Positions 32,919 through 41,111 of a stretch of 64,000 nucleotides of DNA are shown in pieces. The DNA is from Tangfeifania diversioriginum. GTDB taxonomy: Bacteria > Bacteroidota > Bacteroidia > Bacteroidales > Prolixibacteraceae. A program made the translations under genes and the position numbers. The notes beneath the pieces were generated by a model. It was given only the letters and a program-made list of their open reading frames with translations. It had not been told where the DNA came from and ran no database searches. The first letter of the stretch is position 1. Every line of letters starts with the position of its first letter. The stretch lies in contig NZ_FQZE01000021.1 of NCBI RefSeq assembly GCF_900141875.1, positions 1 through 64,000 of the forward strand, given 5' to 3'.

Positions 32919-34097
32919 TTATTTTATTACTCCCGAACCAATTAATTCATCGTTCAGGTACCAGGCTGCAAATTGCCCTGAAGTAATGCCTCGCTGTTCT
33001 TTTTCAAAAAGAATGTAAGCACCTTCCTCTTTCATGTGTATAGTACCTTTTTCGAGCGGCTGCCGGTAACGAATGCGAATATCGAAATCTTTTTTATCGC
33101 CTGGCTTCATGTGAAATCCCGGGCGAATCCAGTGGATATCGTCCGCTTCAATAAAAAGTCCCGGCCGGAACAGACCGGGGTGTTCTTTCCCTTCGCCTAC
33201 GTAAACAATGTTTCGCTGCACATCGGTCCCAAGTACAAAAAGTGGTTCCTGATGGCCTCCAATATTCAATCCTTTTCGCTGCCCGATGGTATAAAAATGA
33301 GCTCCCTGGTGCTCGCCAATTACTTTGCCATTCCAGGGTTTGTACGGAAAAGGAAAACAAATTTTGCGGTAGTTTTCTTCCGAAATTTCTACCTGCTTTT
33401 TTTTCTCCATGAATTTTGCCGGAATTTCAATCACATTGCCGGTTTTGGGTTTTAGCTGCTGTTGCAAAAAAGTTGGTAAATCCACTTTCCCAACAAAGCA
33501 AATGCCCTGTGAATCTTTGCGGCCGGCGGTGGGGAGGTTTTGCTCCCGGGCAATTTCCCTTACTTCTGGTTTGGTAAGGTGCCCGATTGGGAACAACGAT
33601 TTCGACAGCTGTTCCTGGTTGAGCTGGCAGAGAAAATAACTCTGATCTTTGTTGGTGTCTTTTCCTGCAATCAGTTTATAAATTTTTTCCCCGTTAATTT
33701 CTGTTTCTCCTTTTTGGCAATAATGTCCGGTGGCCACATAATCGGCATCAAATTTTAGGGCTTCTTTCAGAAATGTGTCGAATTTAATTTCGCGGTTGCA
33801 AAGTACATCGGGGTTGGGAGTGCGGCCTGCCTGGTATTCAGCAAACATATAATCAACCACCCGTTTTTTGTAATCTTTGCTTAAATCCACAATGTGAAAC
33901 GGGATGTCCAGTTTTTTGGCCACCATTTTAGCAATCAGGGCATCTTCTTCCCAGGTGCAGGCACTTGTAACAGCGCCTACCCGTTCGTGCCAGTTTACCA
34001 TAAACAGTGCTGTTAAATCGTAGCCTTGCTGTTTTAGTAAAAATGCAGCAACACTTGAATCAACGCCACCTGAAAGTCCAATTACTACCCGTTTCAT
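32919..34097 (-). CDS. mnmA: tRNA 2-thiouridine(34) synthase MnmA
   Basis: A 392-residue thiolase that puts sulfur on U34 of tRNAs for Lys, Glu and Gln, using ATP. PP-loop GLSGGVDSSVAAFLLKQQGY at residues 8-27; catalytic Cys in NPDVLCNREIKF (about 101) and the second Cys in DSQGICFVGK (about 201), which together relay the persulfide. The C-terminal barrel ends RGITSGQFAAWYLNDELIGSG. Length is slightly above the usual 360-370. TACTTTTG on the minus strand (34110-34103) lies only 5 bp before the ATG, so the message may be leaderless. Confidence 0.95.
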   Translation of the reverse strand: MKRVVIGLSGGVDSSVAAFLLKQQGYDLTALFMVNWHERVGAVTSACTWEEDALIAKMVAKKLDIPFHIVDLSKDYKKRVVDYMFAEYQAGRTPNPDVLCNREIKFDTFLKEALKFDADYVATGHYCQKGETEINGEKIYKLIAGKDTNKDQSYFLCQLNQEQLSKSLFPIGHLTKPEVREIAREQNLPTAGRKDSQGICFVGKVDLPTFLQQQLKPKTGNVIEIPAKFMEKKKQVEISEENYRKICFPFPYKPWNGKVIGEHQGAHFYTIGQRKGLNIGGHQEPLFVLGTDVQRNIVYVGEGKEHPGLFRPGLFIEADDIHWIRPGFHMKPGDKKDFDIRIRYRQPLEKGTIHMKEEGAYILFEKEQRGITSGQFAAWYLNDELIGSGVIK

Positions 34098-34203
34098 GAG
34101 GACAAAAGTAGGAAGTAAAATGAGATTTTTAAAAAGCAGGGGAATGAATTGGTTATTTTTTTAATTTAGGATATTTTTGATGCTTACTTCATTAGATAAA
34201 ATT

Positions 34204-34211
34204 TAAATTTG
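34204..34211 (+). promoter_or_regulatory. Likely -7 element before the GH3/beta-lactamase fusion gene
   Basis: TAAATTTG matches TAnnTTTG. A TTTTG ends 24 bp upstream, slightly beyond the usual spacing. It would leave a leader of about 85 nt. Confidence 0.35.
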
Positions 34212-34302
34212 CTGGTTGATTTTAATAAATTGATTAACAGTATTTTATTCTTAATGAACATGCATTTTTTAATATAGTTTTACTAATTCAGACGAAAATA
34301 GA

Positions 34303-37239
34303 ATGAGAATCAGAATACTCCTCCTTTTCATCGTATTTTTTACAGGTATCCACTCGCTTAAAGCTGCTGACCCTCCGTTTTTGCAGCTGGTTAACGACCA
34401 TTGGGTAAATGAAAAACTGGAAGCCATGACGCTGGATGAAAAAATTGCCCAGCTAATGATGGTTACTGTATATCCTCGGCAAGATGAATTAGCCAGGGGG
34501 CAAATGGAACAGCTGATAAGCCAAAATCAGCCCGGGGGAATTCTGGTTATGCAGGGCGATCTGGTAAAAACAGCACGCTGGATAAATCATTTTCAGGAAA
34601 AAGCAACTGTTCCATTGTTGGTGGCAGTTGACGGTGAGTGGGGGCTTTCTATGCGCATTGATAGTACGGTGAAATATCCCTACGCCCAGGCACTGGGAGC
34701 TGTTCAGGATTCAACATTCATTAAACAAATGGGGCGCGACTTTGGCTATCAGATGAGAGAAATGGGTATTCACATGAATTTTGCGCCTGTGGCCGATGTC
34801 AGCACCAATCCTCAAAACCCGGTAATTAATTTCCGGTCGTTTGGCGAAGATAAAATTGATGTTTCGCAAAAAGCGTGGTATGTGGCCAGTGGAATGCAGG
34901 AAGCCGGTGTTGTTCCGGTAGCCAAACATTTTCCGGGGCATGGCGATACACACACCGATTCGCACAAGGAATTGCCCGTTGTTGATCATCCGAAAACACG
35001 TATCGACGAAATTGAAAGTTTTCCTTTCAGGTACCTTACCGAAAGAGGAATTTCAGGAATAATGACTGCGCATCTGGATGTACCTGCCCTCGACAATTCA
35101 GGAACACCTTCGTCGCTTTCAGAAAAAATAGTTGACGGATATTTACGCGATGAAATTGGCTATTCGGGCCTCGTGGTTACCGATGCCATAAATATGAAAG
35201 GTGTTCAAACCGGAAAAGGAAATGCCGAACTGGAAGCTTTGAAGGCGGGCAATGACATGGTAGAATTTGTACCCGACATTGAAAAAGCTATTAGTTCAGT
35301 GAAGCTGGCGGTGGCGAAAGGGGAAATTACGTTGGATGAAATAAACCTGAAGTGTCGCCGGGTTTTGGCTTTAAAACGCTGGGCGGGGCTGCATATTTCC
35401 GAACCTGTAAATACTAAAGGGCTCACTTCAAGGCTAAATTCACCTTATTACGAGGTTACCAACCGCAAGTTAATAAAGGGCGCGCTAACTGTACTGGTAA
35501 ATAATGACAGATTGCCTGTACAGGATTTGGGAAACCAAAAAATTGCCACGGTAATGATTGGAGCCTCGGCAAAATCATCTTTTCAAAAGATGGTGGACAA
35601 ATACGTGAAGGCAGATCATTTTACACTCAGCAAGAGTGATCCGGAGAGGGAACTGGTCAGCCTCCGCAGCGAGCTGGATAATTACGATTTGGTTATTGTC
35701 GGAATTCAGGGGGTAAATATTTTTCCGTCAGGTGCTTATGGTACCACCCGGATTCAGCGAAATGCGGTGGCCGAACTTGTCAGGGAAAATAAAACAATTA
35801 CCGTTTTTTTCGGCAATGCCTACGCTTTAAAACATTTTGAAAATATTCATCAGTCGGGCGGCTTAATTTTAGCTTACCAGAATAATCTGTTAACACAGCA
35901 ACTGGCCGCACAACTTGTTTTTGGTGCCTTTAATGCTACCGGGCGATTGCCTGTAACCGTTGATAACCGGTTTAAGCTGAAGGACGGGATTTCAATGCCA
36001 AAAAACAAATCCCTGGCTTTTTCTATACCAGAAGAAGTGGGAATTAATTCAGCTCTTCTTCGCCGTAAAATTGACTCCATTGCCCGGCTGGGGATTGATT
36101 CCAAAGCTTTCCCCGGCTGCCAGGTTTTAATTGCCAAAGAGGGGAATGTGATTTTTCATGAATGTTACGGTTTCCATACTTACAAAAAAGAACAGAAAGT
36201 GGAGCCTTCGAATATTTATGACTGGGCTTCGATAACCAAAGTTACCGGGCCGCTGCCACCGATTATGAAACTGCGAGATGAAGGGAAAATTAATTTGGAT
36301 GAAGCTTTTAGCCATTACTGGCCCGATTTTCAAGGGACAAATAAAGACGGGATTTCCTTTCGCGAAATTTTAGCACACCAGGCTCGGTTGGCATCCTGGA
36401 TTGCCTACTGGCAAATGGCCCTGGATGATGATGGAACCCTTAGCGGTGAAGTTTTTAAATCGCACCCTACTGAAGAATTTGATGTGCGGGTTTCAGATCA
36501 CTTGTATATGAACCGGAATTTCAGGAAAACGATGTTTGATACTATCCGAACCTCAAAACTGTTGCCGCGGAAAAGATATGTCTATTCCGGCTTGAGTTTT
36601 TACCTATTCCCGGACATGATTTCAAACCTTACAGGCGAACATTACGAAACATATTTGAAAACAAACTTTTTTGATCCTTTGGGAGCCTATTCGGTTACTT
36701 ACAATCCTTATCTGCATTTTCCTTTAAATCGCATTGTTCCTACCGAGAATGACGATTTTTTCAGGAATGAGAAATTGCGCGGTTTCGTACACGACGAAGG
36801 CGCAGCCATGATGGGGGGCATTTCGGGGAATGCAGGTCTGTTTGGCACCACCACCGATTTGGCTAAAATTTTTCAAATGTATTTACAAAAAGGGTATTAC
36901 GGTGGCAAACGTTTTATTTCTGAAGAAACCGTTAATGAGTTTACCCGAGTTCAGTATCCTGAAAATGATAACCGGCGTGGATTGGGTTTTGATAAACCAT
37001 ACATTGACAACCATAAAAAAAAGCTGAAAAATGCCTATCCGGCAGTTGATGCCAGTAAAAACAGTTTTGGGCACAGTGGTTACACCGGCACATTTGCCTG
37101 GGCCGATCCCGATAACGAACTGCTCTTTCTGTTTATGTCGAACAGGGTGCATCCAACCCGGAACAACGCGGAGCTATTCAACCTGAACATTCGTCCTGCA
37201 ATGCACCAGGCAATTTACGATTGCCTCGATAATAATTGA
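34303..37239 (+). CDS. Exported GH3 beta-N-acetylglucosaminidase fused to a beta-lactamase-like serine hydrolase
   Basis: A 978-residue protein with signal peptide (FTGIHSLKA near residue 20). Part 1 (about 30-350) is a NagZ-type GH3 domain: VAKHFPGHGDTHTDSHKELP has the His-Asp dyad used as acid/base in NagZ, and the nucleophile Asp is in LVVTDAINMKGV. A GH3 C-terminal domain follows (about 390-560). Part 2 (about 590-975) is a class C beta-lactamase-like hydrolase with SITK (about 642), YSG (RYVYSGLSF) in the YxN place and HSGYTG. It likely removes GlcNAc from muropeptides and cuts a peptide or ester. The fusion is a known Bacteroidota design. Confidence 0.9.
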   Translation: MRIRILLLFIVFFTGIHSLKAADPPFLQLVNDHWVNEKLEAMTLDEKIAQLMMVTVYPRQDELARGQMEQLISQNQPGGILVMQGDLVKTARWINHFQEKATVPLLVAVDGEWGLSMRIDSTVKYPYAQALGAVQDSTFIKQMGRDFGYQMREMGIHMNFAPVADVSTNPQNPVINFRSFGEDKIDVSQKAWYVASGMQEAGVVPVAKHFPGHGDTHTDSHKELPVVDHPKTRIDEIESFPFRYLTERGISGIMTAHLDVPALDNSGTPSSLSEKIVDGYLRDEIGYSGLVVTDAINMKGVQTGKGNAELEALKAGNDMVEFVPDIEKAISSVKLAVAKGEITLDEINLKCRRVLALKRWAGLHISEPVNTKGLTSRLNSPYYEVTNRKLIKGALTVLVNNDRLPVQDLGNQKIATVMIGASAKSSFQKMVDKYVKADHFTLSKSDPERELVSLRSELDNYDLVIVGIQGVNIFPSGAYGTTRIQRNAVAELVRENKTITVFFGNAYALKHFENIHQSGGLILAYQNNLLTQQLAAQLVFGAFNATGRLPVTVDNRFKLKDGISMPKNKSLAFSIPEEVGINSALLRRKIDSIARLGIDSKAFPGCQVLIAKEGNVIFHECYGFHTYKKEQKVEPSNIYDWASITKVTGPLPPIMKLRDEGKINLDEAFSHYWPDFQGTNKDGISFREILAHQARLASWIAYWQMALDDDGTLSGEVFKSHPTEEFDVRVSDHLYMNRNFRKTMFDTIRTSKLLPRKRYVYSGLSFYLFPDMISNLTGEHYETYLKTNFFDPLGAYSVTYNPYLHFPLNRIVPTENDDFFRNEKLRGFVHDEGAAMMGGISGNAGLFGTTTDLAKIFQMYLQKGYYGGKRFISEETVNEFTRVQYPENDNRRGLGFDKPYIDNHKKKLKNAYPAVDASKNSFGHSGYTGTFAWADPDNELLFLFMSNRVHPTRNNAELFNLNIRPAMHQAIYDCLDNN

Positions 37240-37496
37240 ACCCCAATTCTTAAAAAAGGTTAATTAACATTCAGCTGTTTTCTTCTTGAACCATAGTTAG
37301 ATAGTCTCTTTTTGCTCAATTTCAGGATTTTGCAAATGCAAACTTTTTGCTGTTCGAAAACGTAAAAATAACCAGGTTGAAAAACGCTAAATAACTTAAC
37401 GCTGAACTATGTATTATTTAATTATTAATTTTAATTTTACAGGTTCAGACGTTTTTTTAATAATAGGAGTAAACAACAAAATAAAATTTTAGCATT

Positions 37497-37751
37497 ATGG
37501 AGCGTAAAATCACTTTTAACGAGCTGCGTAAAATTAAAGACAGCTTACCTGACGGTTCTATCAAAAAAATGGCTCAGGAATTTGACCTTACCGAGGAAAC
37601 CGTCAGGAATTATTTTGGAGGAGCAAACTATACCAGTGGTAAGGCTGTTGGAATACACATGGAACCCGGTCCAAACGGAGGCATTGTTCTTCTCGACGAT
37701 ACGAAAATTCTTGAGCGGGCTAAGCAATTAGCTGAAAAAGAAGCTGTTTAA
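37497..37751 (+). CDS. Small HTH DNA-binding-like protein
   Basis: An 84-residue basic-to-acidic protein with a helix-turn-helix in its first half: IKKMAQEFDLTEETVRNYFGG (about residues 21-41) reads as a recognition helix pair. The rest is GKAVGIHMEPGPNGGIVLLDDT with a short helix at the end. A strong GGAG site lies about 25 bp upstream of ATG, and a terminator 22 bp after the stop, so it is a single-gene transcript. Proteins of this size and sequence type seem common in Bacteroidota. The target is unknown; a nucleoid or transcription role is inference. Confidence 0.8.
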   Translation: MERKITFNELRKIKDSLPDGSIKKMAQEFDLTEETVRNYFGGANYTSGKAVGIHMEPGPNGGIVLLDDTKILERAKQLAEKEAV

Positions 37752-37772
37752 TTGAAAATAAATCAATTTTTT

Positions 37773-37804
37773 AAACTGTCCTAATTAAGCAGGGCAGTTT
37801 TTTT
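37773..37804 (+). terminator. Rho-independent terminator of the small HTH gene
   Basis: AAACTGTCCT (37773-37782) pairs with AGGGCAGTTT (37791-37800), one G-U wobble, 8-nt loop, followed by TTTTA. Confidence 0.85.
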
Positions 37805-37838
37805 ATATTCATTTTTAAAACCATTAACCAACTATTTT

Positions 37839-38657
37839 ATGAAAAAATATTTATTCTACTTTCTGACTGCTTCCCTGGTTTGGTTCTCATCGTGCCAAAC
37901 CGAAGAGCCCTGGCAACCCCTTTTTAACGGCGAAAATCTTGATAACTGGGATAAATATCTTGGATCGGCAATAGATGGGCAGGACAGCCTGGCGCAGGCA
38001 GCCACCGTTGAAAAGGTGTTTTCGGTAGTGGAGGAAAACGGCGAAAAACTCATCCGGATTTCGGGCGAAATTAACGGCTCGCTCGCTACCCGCGACACTT
38101 TTGCCAATTACCACCTGCAGCTCGTTTTTAAATGGGGCGACGAAGTGCATGCTACCCGAAACAGCGGATTGCTTTACCACAGCTTTGGTGATTTTGGTGC
38201 TGCCTTCGGGACCTGGATGACCAACATAGAATGCCAGCTGATGCACGACCGGCTGGGCGATACTTATTTGATGAATAATACTTACTGCGAAACTTCAGTG
38301 GAAGAAGTGGAAAATGGATTTCGTTATTCAGAAAACGGTGAAGTAAAAAAATTCAGCACCGAGCATAACGGACAGGGTATTCAGAAAAGAGTGGATGCCG
38401 AAAAGCCGCTGGGCGAGTGGAATACTGTTGATTTATATACTGTAGGCAACACTGCCGTACACGTGGTGAATGGAGAAATAGTTATGGGGAATACCAATAC
38501 AGGAACTGTAGAAGATGACGGAACTGTAAAGCCGCTTACGAGTGGTAAAATACAGTTGCAGTCCGAAGGTGCCGAACTTTTTGTTAAATCGGTTAAAATT
38601 AAGCCCATTAATAATCTTCCCTCTGAATTGTTGAATGATCTTCCCGCTGATTTTTAA
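37839..38657 (+). CDS. DUF1080 (3-keto-disaccharide hydrolase domain) lipoprotein
   Basis: A 272-residue lipoprotein (lipobox WFSSC, Cys about residue 19) with a DUF1080 lectin-like sandwich: WQPLFNGENLDNWDKYLGS at the start, VFKWGDEVHATRNSGLLYH and WMTNIECQLMHDRLGDTYLM in the middle, TVDLYTVGNTAVHVVNGEIV and GKIQLQSEGAELFVKSVKIKP at the end. The domain is shared with concanavalin-like folds, and some members act on 3-keto-glycosides. No dehydrogenase partner lies nearby, so activity is not supported by context. Closed by a strong terminator. Confidence 0.88.
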   Translation: MKKYLFYFLTASLVWFSSCQTEEPWQPLFNGENLDNWDKYLGSAIDGQDSLAQAATVEKVFSVVEENGEKLIRISGEINGSLATRDTFANYHLQLVFKWGDEVHATRNSGLLYHSFGDFGAAFGTWMTNIECQLMHDRLGDTYLMNNTYCETSVEEVENGFRYSENGEVKKFSTEHNGQGIQKRVDAEKPLGEWNTVDLYTVGNTAVHVVNGEIVMGNTNTGTVEDDGTVKPLTSGKIQLQSEGAELFVKSVKIKPINNLPSELLNDLPADF

Positions 38658-38681
38658 AGTAGAACAAGAATACATTTCTGA

Positions 38682-38717
38682 AAAAAATCCGATTCAATTT
38701 TTTGAAGCGGATTTTTT
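38682..38717 (+). terminator. Rho-independent terminator of the DUF1080 gene
   Basis: AAAAAATCCG (38682-38691) and CGGATTTTTT (38708-38717) are perfect complements, extended inside by TTCAA and TTGAA around a TTTT loop. The A and T runs on both sides would let it act in either direction. Confidence 0.85.
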
Positions 38718-38806
38718 TTACGTGAAATTTTTCAATGTTTCCGGCAGTAACTTTCTGCTTAACAGCACTAATGCCCGGTATTGTGAATTTGTCCTGATAT
38801 CTTTTT

Positions 38807-38838
38807 TTTGAAAAAAATAGAAGAAAAGTGTATTCTTG
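38807..38838 (+). promoter_or_regulatory. Promoter of the uracil permease gene
   Basis: TTTG (38807-38810), 20 nt, TATTCTTG (38831-38838), one mismatch to TAnnTTTG. It decides the start: the open frame begins at 38808 inside this promoter, so translation must start at the ATG at 38868. Confidence 0.5.
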
Positions 38839-38867
38839 CACAAATTTTTTTAAAAAAACTATCAGAA

Positions 38868-40070
38868 ATGGATAAACAATCCTTCCGTGAACAGCTCACG
38901 CTAAAAAATTCAGTTTTAGGTATTCAGTTTTTATTTGTGGCTTTCGGGGCCACAGTTCTTGTGCCTTTGCTGGTGGGTATCGACCCTTCGGTAGCACTTT
39001 TTACAGCCGGCATTGGCACGTTGATATTTCATTTAATTACCCGCGGTCGGATACCGGTATTTTTGGGCAGCAGTTTCGCGTTTATTGCGCCATTAATCGA
39101 GGCCACAAAATTGTATGGCTGGGCCGGAACGCTTTCGGGGATAATTGCAGTGGGGGTGGTTTACGGTTTGGTTTCAGTGTTGGTAAAAATGCGCGGAATT
39201 AAGTTCGTGGAACGGCTGTTCCCTTCAGTGGTTGTTGGACCGGTTATCATGATTATTGGTTTGTCGCTGGCATCGGCTGCAGTGGATATGGCCAAAACCG
39301 ACTGGCTGCTCGCAGTTATTGCCTTGTTTACGGCTATTGTTGTGGTTATTTTTGGGAAAGGCCTGGCCAAACTGATTCCGGTATTTATTGCAATCGTGGT
39401 TGGTTACGTGTTGGCCGCTGTGTTGGGAAAAATAGATTACACTCCTGTTAGTGAAGCTGCGTGGCTGACTCTGCCGGAGTTTACAGCGCCTCAGTTTAAC
39501 TGGCAGGCCATTTTATACATGATTCCGGTGGCTATTGCCCCCATCATTGAACATGTGGGTGATATGTATGCCATTGGCGGAGTGTGCAATAAAAACTTTA
39601 TTGAAAAGCCCGGATTAAACCGCACGTTGCTCGGCGATGGAATTGCAACCGCTTTTGCCGGATTTTTCGGAGGCGTGCCAAACACCACTTATTCGGAAGT
39701 AACCGGCGCTATCACGCTCACAAAAATTACCAATCCGTTTGTTTTGCGTATCGCCGCTGTAACGGCCATATTGTTTGCTTTTGTGGGAAAAATCAGTGGT
39801 TTTTTGAAAACCATTCCGGAAGCGGTATTGGGTGGAATTATGTTGCTGTTGTTCGGAATGATTGCATCTATTGGGATTAAATCGCTGGTAGAATCGAAAA
39901 CCAACATGGCTGAAACACGCAACCAGGTTATTGTCTCTGTGGTTTTAACGGTTGGAATTGGTGGTGCCATTATTCAGTACGGAACATTTTCGCTGGCCGG
40001 GATAGGTTTGGCAGCGCTGGTTGGAATTATGCTGAATATAATTTTACCGCAAACGAAAAAGGAAGAATAG
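38868..40070 (+). CDS. uraA: Uracil/xanthine permease, NCS2 family
   Basis: A 400-residue inner-membrane carrier with about 14 hydrophobic segments, moving a nucleobase (most likely uracil) in with protons or sodium. It starts QSFREQLTLKNSVLGIQFLF and shows the short strands of the family (VFLGSSFAFIAPL) and the motif region APIIEHVGDMYAIGG, where the Glu binds the base. The later GFFGGVPNTTYSEVTGAI helix and TKITNPFV follow the UraA pattern. Length is normal. Xanthine or mixed specificity cannot be excluded. Confidence 0.87.
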   Translation: MDKQSFREQLTLKNSVLGIQFLFVAFGATVLVPLLVGIDPSVALFTAGIGTLIFHLITRGRIPVFLGSSFAFIAPLIEATKLYGWAGTLSGIIAVGVVYGLVSVLVKMRGIKFVERLFPSVVVGPVIMIIGLSLASAAVDMAKTDWLLAVIALFTAIVVVIFGKGLAKLIPVFIAIVVGYVLAAVLGKIDYTPVSEAAWLTLPEFTAPQFNWQAILYMIPVAIAPIIEHVGDMYAIGGVCNKNFIEKPGLNRTLLGDGIATAFAGFFGGVPNTTYSEVTGAITLTKITNPFVLRIAAVTAILFAFVGKISGFLKTIPEAVLGGIMLLLFGMIASIGIKSLVESKTNMAETRNQVIVSVVLTVGIGGAIIQYGTFSLAGIGLAALVGIMLNIILPQTKKEE

Positions 40071-40330
40071 GAAAGAAAAAATTACTTCCCGTTTCCATAG
40101 ATTCCCTGACCGAAAAGAGGTGGTGATAAAATCAATAGGTTTAGTGCATTGGTTATATTTTTATCAAACTACAATGGTTTTTAGGTCTATCTTGCTTTTT
40201 CAGAGCCTGTTGAAGATTGATTTCTTTTAAACGTTTTTCAGAACATTGTTTTGTAACATAGTTTCATAACATAACTGTAAAACATTCAATATTTTGCGAC
40301 CCACATCAGGGAATTTTGCGTATAAGTTGG

Positions 40331-40338
40331 TAGATTTG
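40331..40338 (+). promoter_or_regulatory. Likely -7 element before the 226-residue gene
   Basis: TAGATTTG fits TAnnTTTG 30 bp before the ATG. Between 40071 and this point (about 260 bp) nothing else was recognised, apart from TTTTGCG occurring twice (near 40293 and at 40314-40320). Confidence 0.35.
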
Positions 40339-40367
40339 TACATATTGTAAACTAAAAAACCGATACA

Positions 40368-41048
40368 ATGGAAACTGAAACTTCTTGTCTTACCAGCACT
40401 GCAACAATTTTGGCCTGCCAGAAAATCGCTAAATCATTTAAAGAAAATATTTATGAATTATCGCGCATTCGCAATGAATGGGATCTTGAATTTGCGACCT
40501 CTTTAAATGTATGGATTGAAGATACTATTGAAAAATACTACAAGGAAAACCTCGATAGTATTTACGAAAAAAAATACCGCGACTGGCATGAAGTATTGGT
40601 CGCCGGACTGCAAAGCCTTAAAATTTTGCGTGCTTCAATTAAGGTCGATTTCAAAGACGATAAACAGTTTCAGAAAGATACGTTTAAAAAACTTGGTTAC
40701 TCTGATTATTTCAGTGATGCCAAAAATGGCGATCACCTGAGTCTGTTTAAATTTTTAACCACCTTTGCCAAAAACCTCGATGAAAATACCCGTAAGAAAA
40801 TTGTAAAAAGAGGAGCGCCCGATTCACTTTTTGAAAAAATACTGGAGGCCGCCGGCCAGATTAACGATTACAAAGATTGTTTCCAGCGGCTTGAAAGTGA
40901 AAACGAGTTAGGAACTTACGGACAAAAAGAGGTGGCCGAAATATACCAGACAATTCAGGATATCTGCCGTATTGCAGTTGCCTATTATCAATTCGACCCC
41001 GAAAAGCGGGACAAATTTAATTTTTATAAAGTACTTGTGAACTTGTAA
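40368..41048 (+). CDS. Hypothetical helical cytoplasmic protein
   Basis: A 226-residue soluble protein, almost all helix by composition, rich in Lys, Glu, Asp and aromatic residues (EKYYKENLDSIYEKKYRDW; FKKLGYSDYFSDAKNGDHL), with no signal peptide and no membrane helix. I do not recognise a family or motif. It stands alone between the permease and a shared terminator (41071-41104), converging on the PEPCK gene. A housekeeping or stress role is possible, but nothing in the sequence decides. Confidence 0.75.
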   Translation: METETSCLTSTATILACQKIAKSFKENIYELSRIRNEWDLEFATSLNVWIEDTIEKYYKENLDSIYEKKYRDWHEVLVAGLQSLKILRASIKVDFKDDKQFQKDTFKKLGYSDYFSDAKNGDHLSLFKFLTTFAKNLDENTRKKIVKRGAPDSLFEKILEAAGQINDYKDCFQRLESENELGTYGQKEVAEIYQTIQDICRIAVAYYQFDPEKRDKFNFYKVLVNL

Positions 41049-41070
41049 ACTACCTAATAGTTAGCTTTGT

Positions 41071-41104
41071 AAAACGGCCGGCTGATTTTTCAACCGACCG
41101 TTTT
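41071..41104. terminator. Bidirectional terminator between the hypothetical and PEPCK genes
   Basis: AAAACGG (41071-41077) and CCGTTTT (41098-41104) enclose CCGGCTG and CAACCGA. On the minus strand the two mismatches become G-U pairs, so it fits the PEPCK gene best. A run of T follows on the plus strand, and it serves that side too. Confidence 0.75.
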
Positions 41105-41111
41105 TTTTTTA

